DNA of 64,000 nucleotides from Vibrio azureus (GTDB lineage: Bacteria; Pseudomonadota; Gammaproteobacteria; Enterobacterales; Vibrionaceae), in contig NZ_CP018616.1 in NCBI RefSeq assembly GCF_002849855.1, forward strand, positions 620,001-684,000, in the 5' to 3' direction. The notes below the pieces were generated by a model, which saw only the letters and a list, made by a program, of their open reading frames with translations, had not been told where the DNA came from and did no database searches. The translations under genes were made by a program, and so were the position numbers. This document shows positions 63,168 through 64,000 of this stretch, in pieces; position 1 is the stretch's first letter, and each line of letters starts with the position of its first letter.

Positions 63168-64000
63168 ATGTCAGGTGAATTCAACTTAATCGAAAAATAT
63201 TTTGTTGCTCAACAAGCTCAGCGTAAAGATGTGCTGTTGGCGGCTGGCGATGATTGCGCCTTAGTCAAAGCGCCAGCGAACGTTCACATTGCAGTCAGTA
63301 CCGATACTTTGGTGGCTGGCACTCATTTCCTTACTCATGCAGATCCTGCTTGGGTCGCACATAAAGCACTTGCGTCGAACATCAGTGATTTGGCCGCGAT
63401 GGGAGCGACGCCTGCTTGGGTGAGTCTTGCCCTGACCATGCCAGAGCCAGATGAAGCTTGGTTGGCACCTTTCTGTAAGTCATTTTTCAGTTTAGCCGAT
63501 TACTTCGGCATTCAGTTGATTGGTGGCGACACGACGAAAGGTCCTTTAAGTCTCACATTGACGGTACAAGGTTTTGTGCCAGAGAAAGGCGCATTAACCC
63601 GGTTTGGGGCACAAGTTGGTGATTGGGTTTATGTTACAGGTAACCTTGGCGATGCAAAGGCTGGGTTAGATGTTATTTTAAATCAGGCTTACCGTACTCG
63701 TCCCGCAGCCATTGAGTTGGAACAAAGGCATTATCTGAGTACCCCTCGTATTTTAGCTGGTCAAGCCTTGCTCGGGCTCGCTTCTTCAGCCATTGATATT
63801 TCTGATGGTTTAATTTCAGATATTAAACATATCTTGAAGCAGTCCGATGTTGGCGTCAGCTTGGACGTTTCTCAGTTACCCATCTCAGCAGAGTTGGCTC
63901 AGTTTCTCGATAACAAAGTCAGCGCCCAGCACTACGCTCTAACCAGTGGCGAAGAGTATGAATTGTGCTTTACTGTTCCAGAGCATAATCGTGGGTCTTT
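63168..64000 (+). CDS. thiL: Thiamine-monophosphate kinase ThiL (runs off the end)
   Basis: The first 277 codons of a roughly 320-residue kinase that makes thiamine diphosphate. GDDCALVKAP (nucleotide/Mg site), STDTLVAGTHF, NISDLAAMGATP, GGDTTKG and DISDGLISDIKHIL are all ThiL motifs. It starts with ATG at 63168 and is open to the window end, so the C-terminus is missing only because the window stops. nusB-thiL is the standard order. Confidence 0.95.
   Translation, partial: MSGEFNLIEKYFVAQQAQRKDVLLAAGDDCALVKAPANVHIAVSTDTLVAGTHFLTHADPAWVAHKALASNISDLAAMGATPAWVSLALTMPEPDEAWLAPFCKSFFSLADYFGIQLIGGDTTKGPLSLTLTVQGFVPEKGALTRFGAQVGDWVYVTGNLGDAKAGLDVILNQAYRTRPAAIELEQRHYLSTPRILAGQALLGLASSAIDISDGLISDIKHILKQSDVGVSLDVSQLPISAELAQFLDNKVSAQHYALTSGEEYELCFTVPEHNRGS

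Overview
The window is a Vibrio chromosome segment. The gene order ssrA-smpB-ratA-rnfH-bamE-recN-nadK-grpE-dnaK-dnaJ-minor pilins-abgT-tadA-mltF-purL, and then pepD-gpt-frsA-crl-proBA-nrdR-ribDE-ribB-ribH-nusB-thiL, is the vibrio/enterobacterial backbone. A thermolabile-hemolysin-type lipase, a DUF3103 protein and a DUF3622 protein also point to Vibrio. I cannot name the species.

Region 1 (about 1-16.8 kb) is accessory. It carries two copies of a roughly 170-190 bp intergenic repeat, a secreted SGNH lipase, a cold-shock gene, a REP-associated (RAYT/IS200-like) transposase with many copies of its presumed REP word (consensus TG[T/C]CTGTCCCG[A/T]TA), a DUF285 repeat protein, a regulator-YhhQ-QueF cluster for queuosine precursors, and a clear homologue of the Yersinia type III effector kinase YpkA/YopO. 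The chaperone gene in front of the effector is interrupted by an in-frame TAG. Two nearly identical REP pairs in direct orientation flank the chaperone-effector pair. Two hydrolases, a DEDDh exonuclease and a lone macrodomain follow.

Region 2 (16.78-21.26 kb) is a small genomic island inserted at the 3' end of ssrA (tmRNA). Direct repeats of the tmRNA 3' end bound it, and a decayed P4-type integrase lies next to ssrA. Its cargo is a compact four-gene operon: a 53-residue membrane protein, a 183-aa protein, a 167-aa middle component and a 637-aa ABC/Rad50-like ATPase with a CxCC/CxxC zinc-hook-like motif. I read this as an ABC three-component (ABC-3C) conflict system. The membrane protein and the 183-aa protein share a motif of about 16 residues, which suggests that the small membrane protein is the recruited effector.

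Region 3 (21.2-46.4 kb) is core genome: trans-translation (ssrA, smpB), outer-membrane assembly (bamE), SOS-controlled recN with tandem LexA boxes, NAD kinase, the heat-shock chaperones, minor type IV pilins, AbgT, tadA, mltF and purL. Two arrays of CCTAGG-rich short repeats lie in opposite orientation on either side of tadA-mltF-purL. The right array also contains five copies of a roughly 126 bp minisatellite.

Region 4 (46.4-64 kb) is core metabolism: a purine permease with a PurR-like box, gpt behind a hairpin and a six-codon TTG-started mini-ORF, proline synthesis (proBA), and the riboflavin cluster with nrdR and nusB. The RibB protein carries a GTP-cyclohydrolase-II-like domain that has lost its zinc cysteines (RibBX type). 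thiL runs off the end of the window. A 28-codon gene with its own promoter and terminator, and a structured intergenic element between frsA and crl, are candidates for unannotated small genes.
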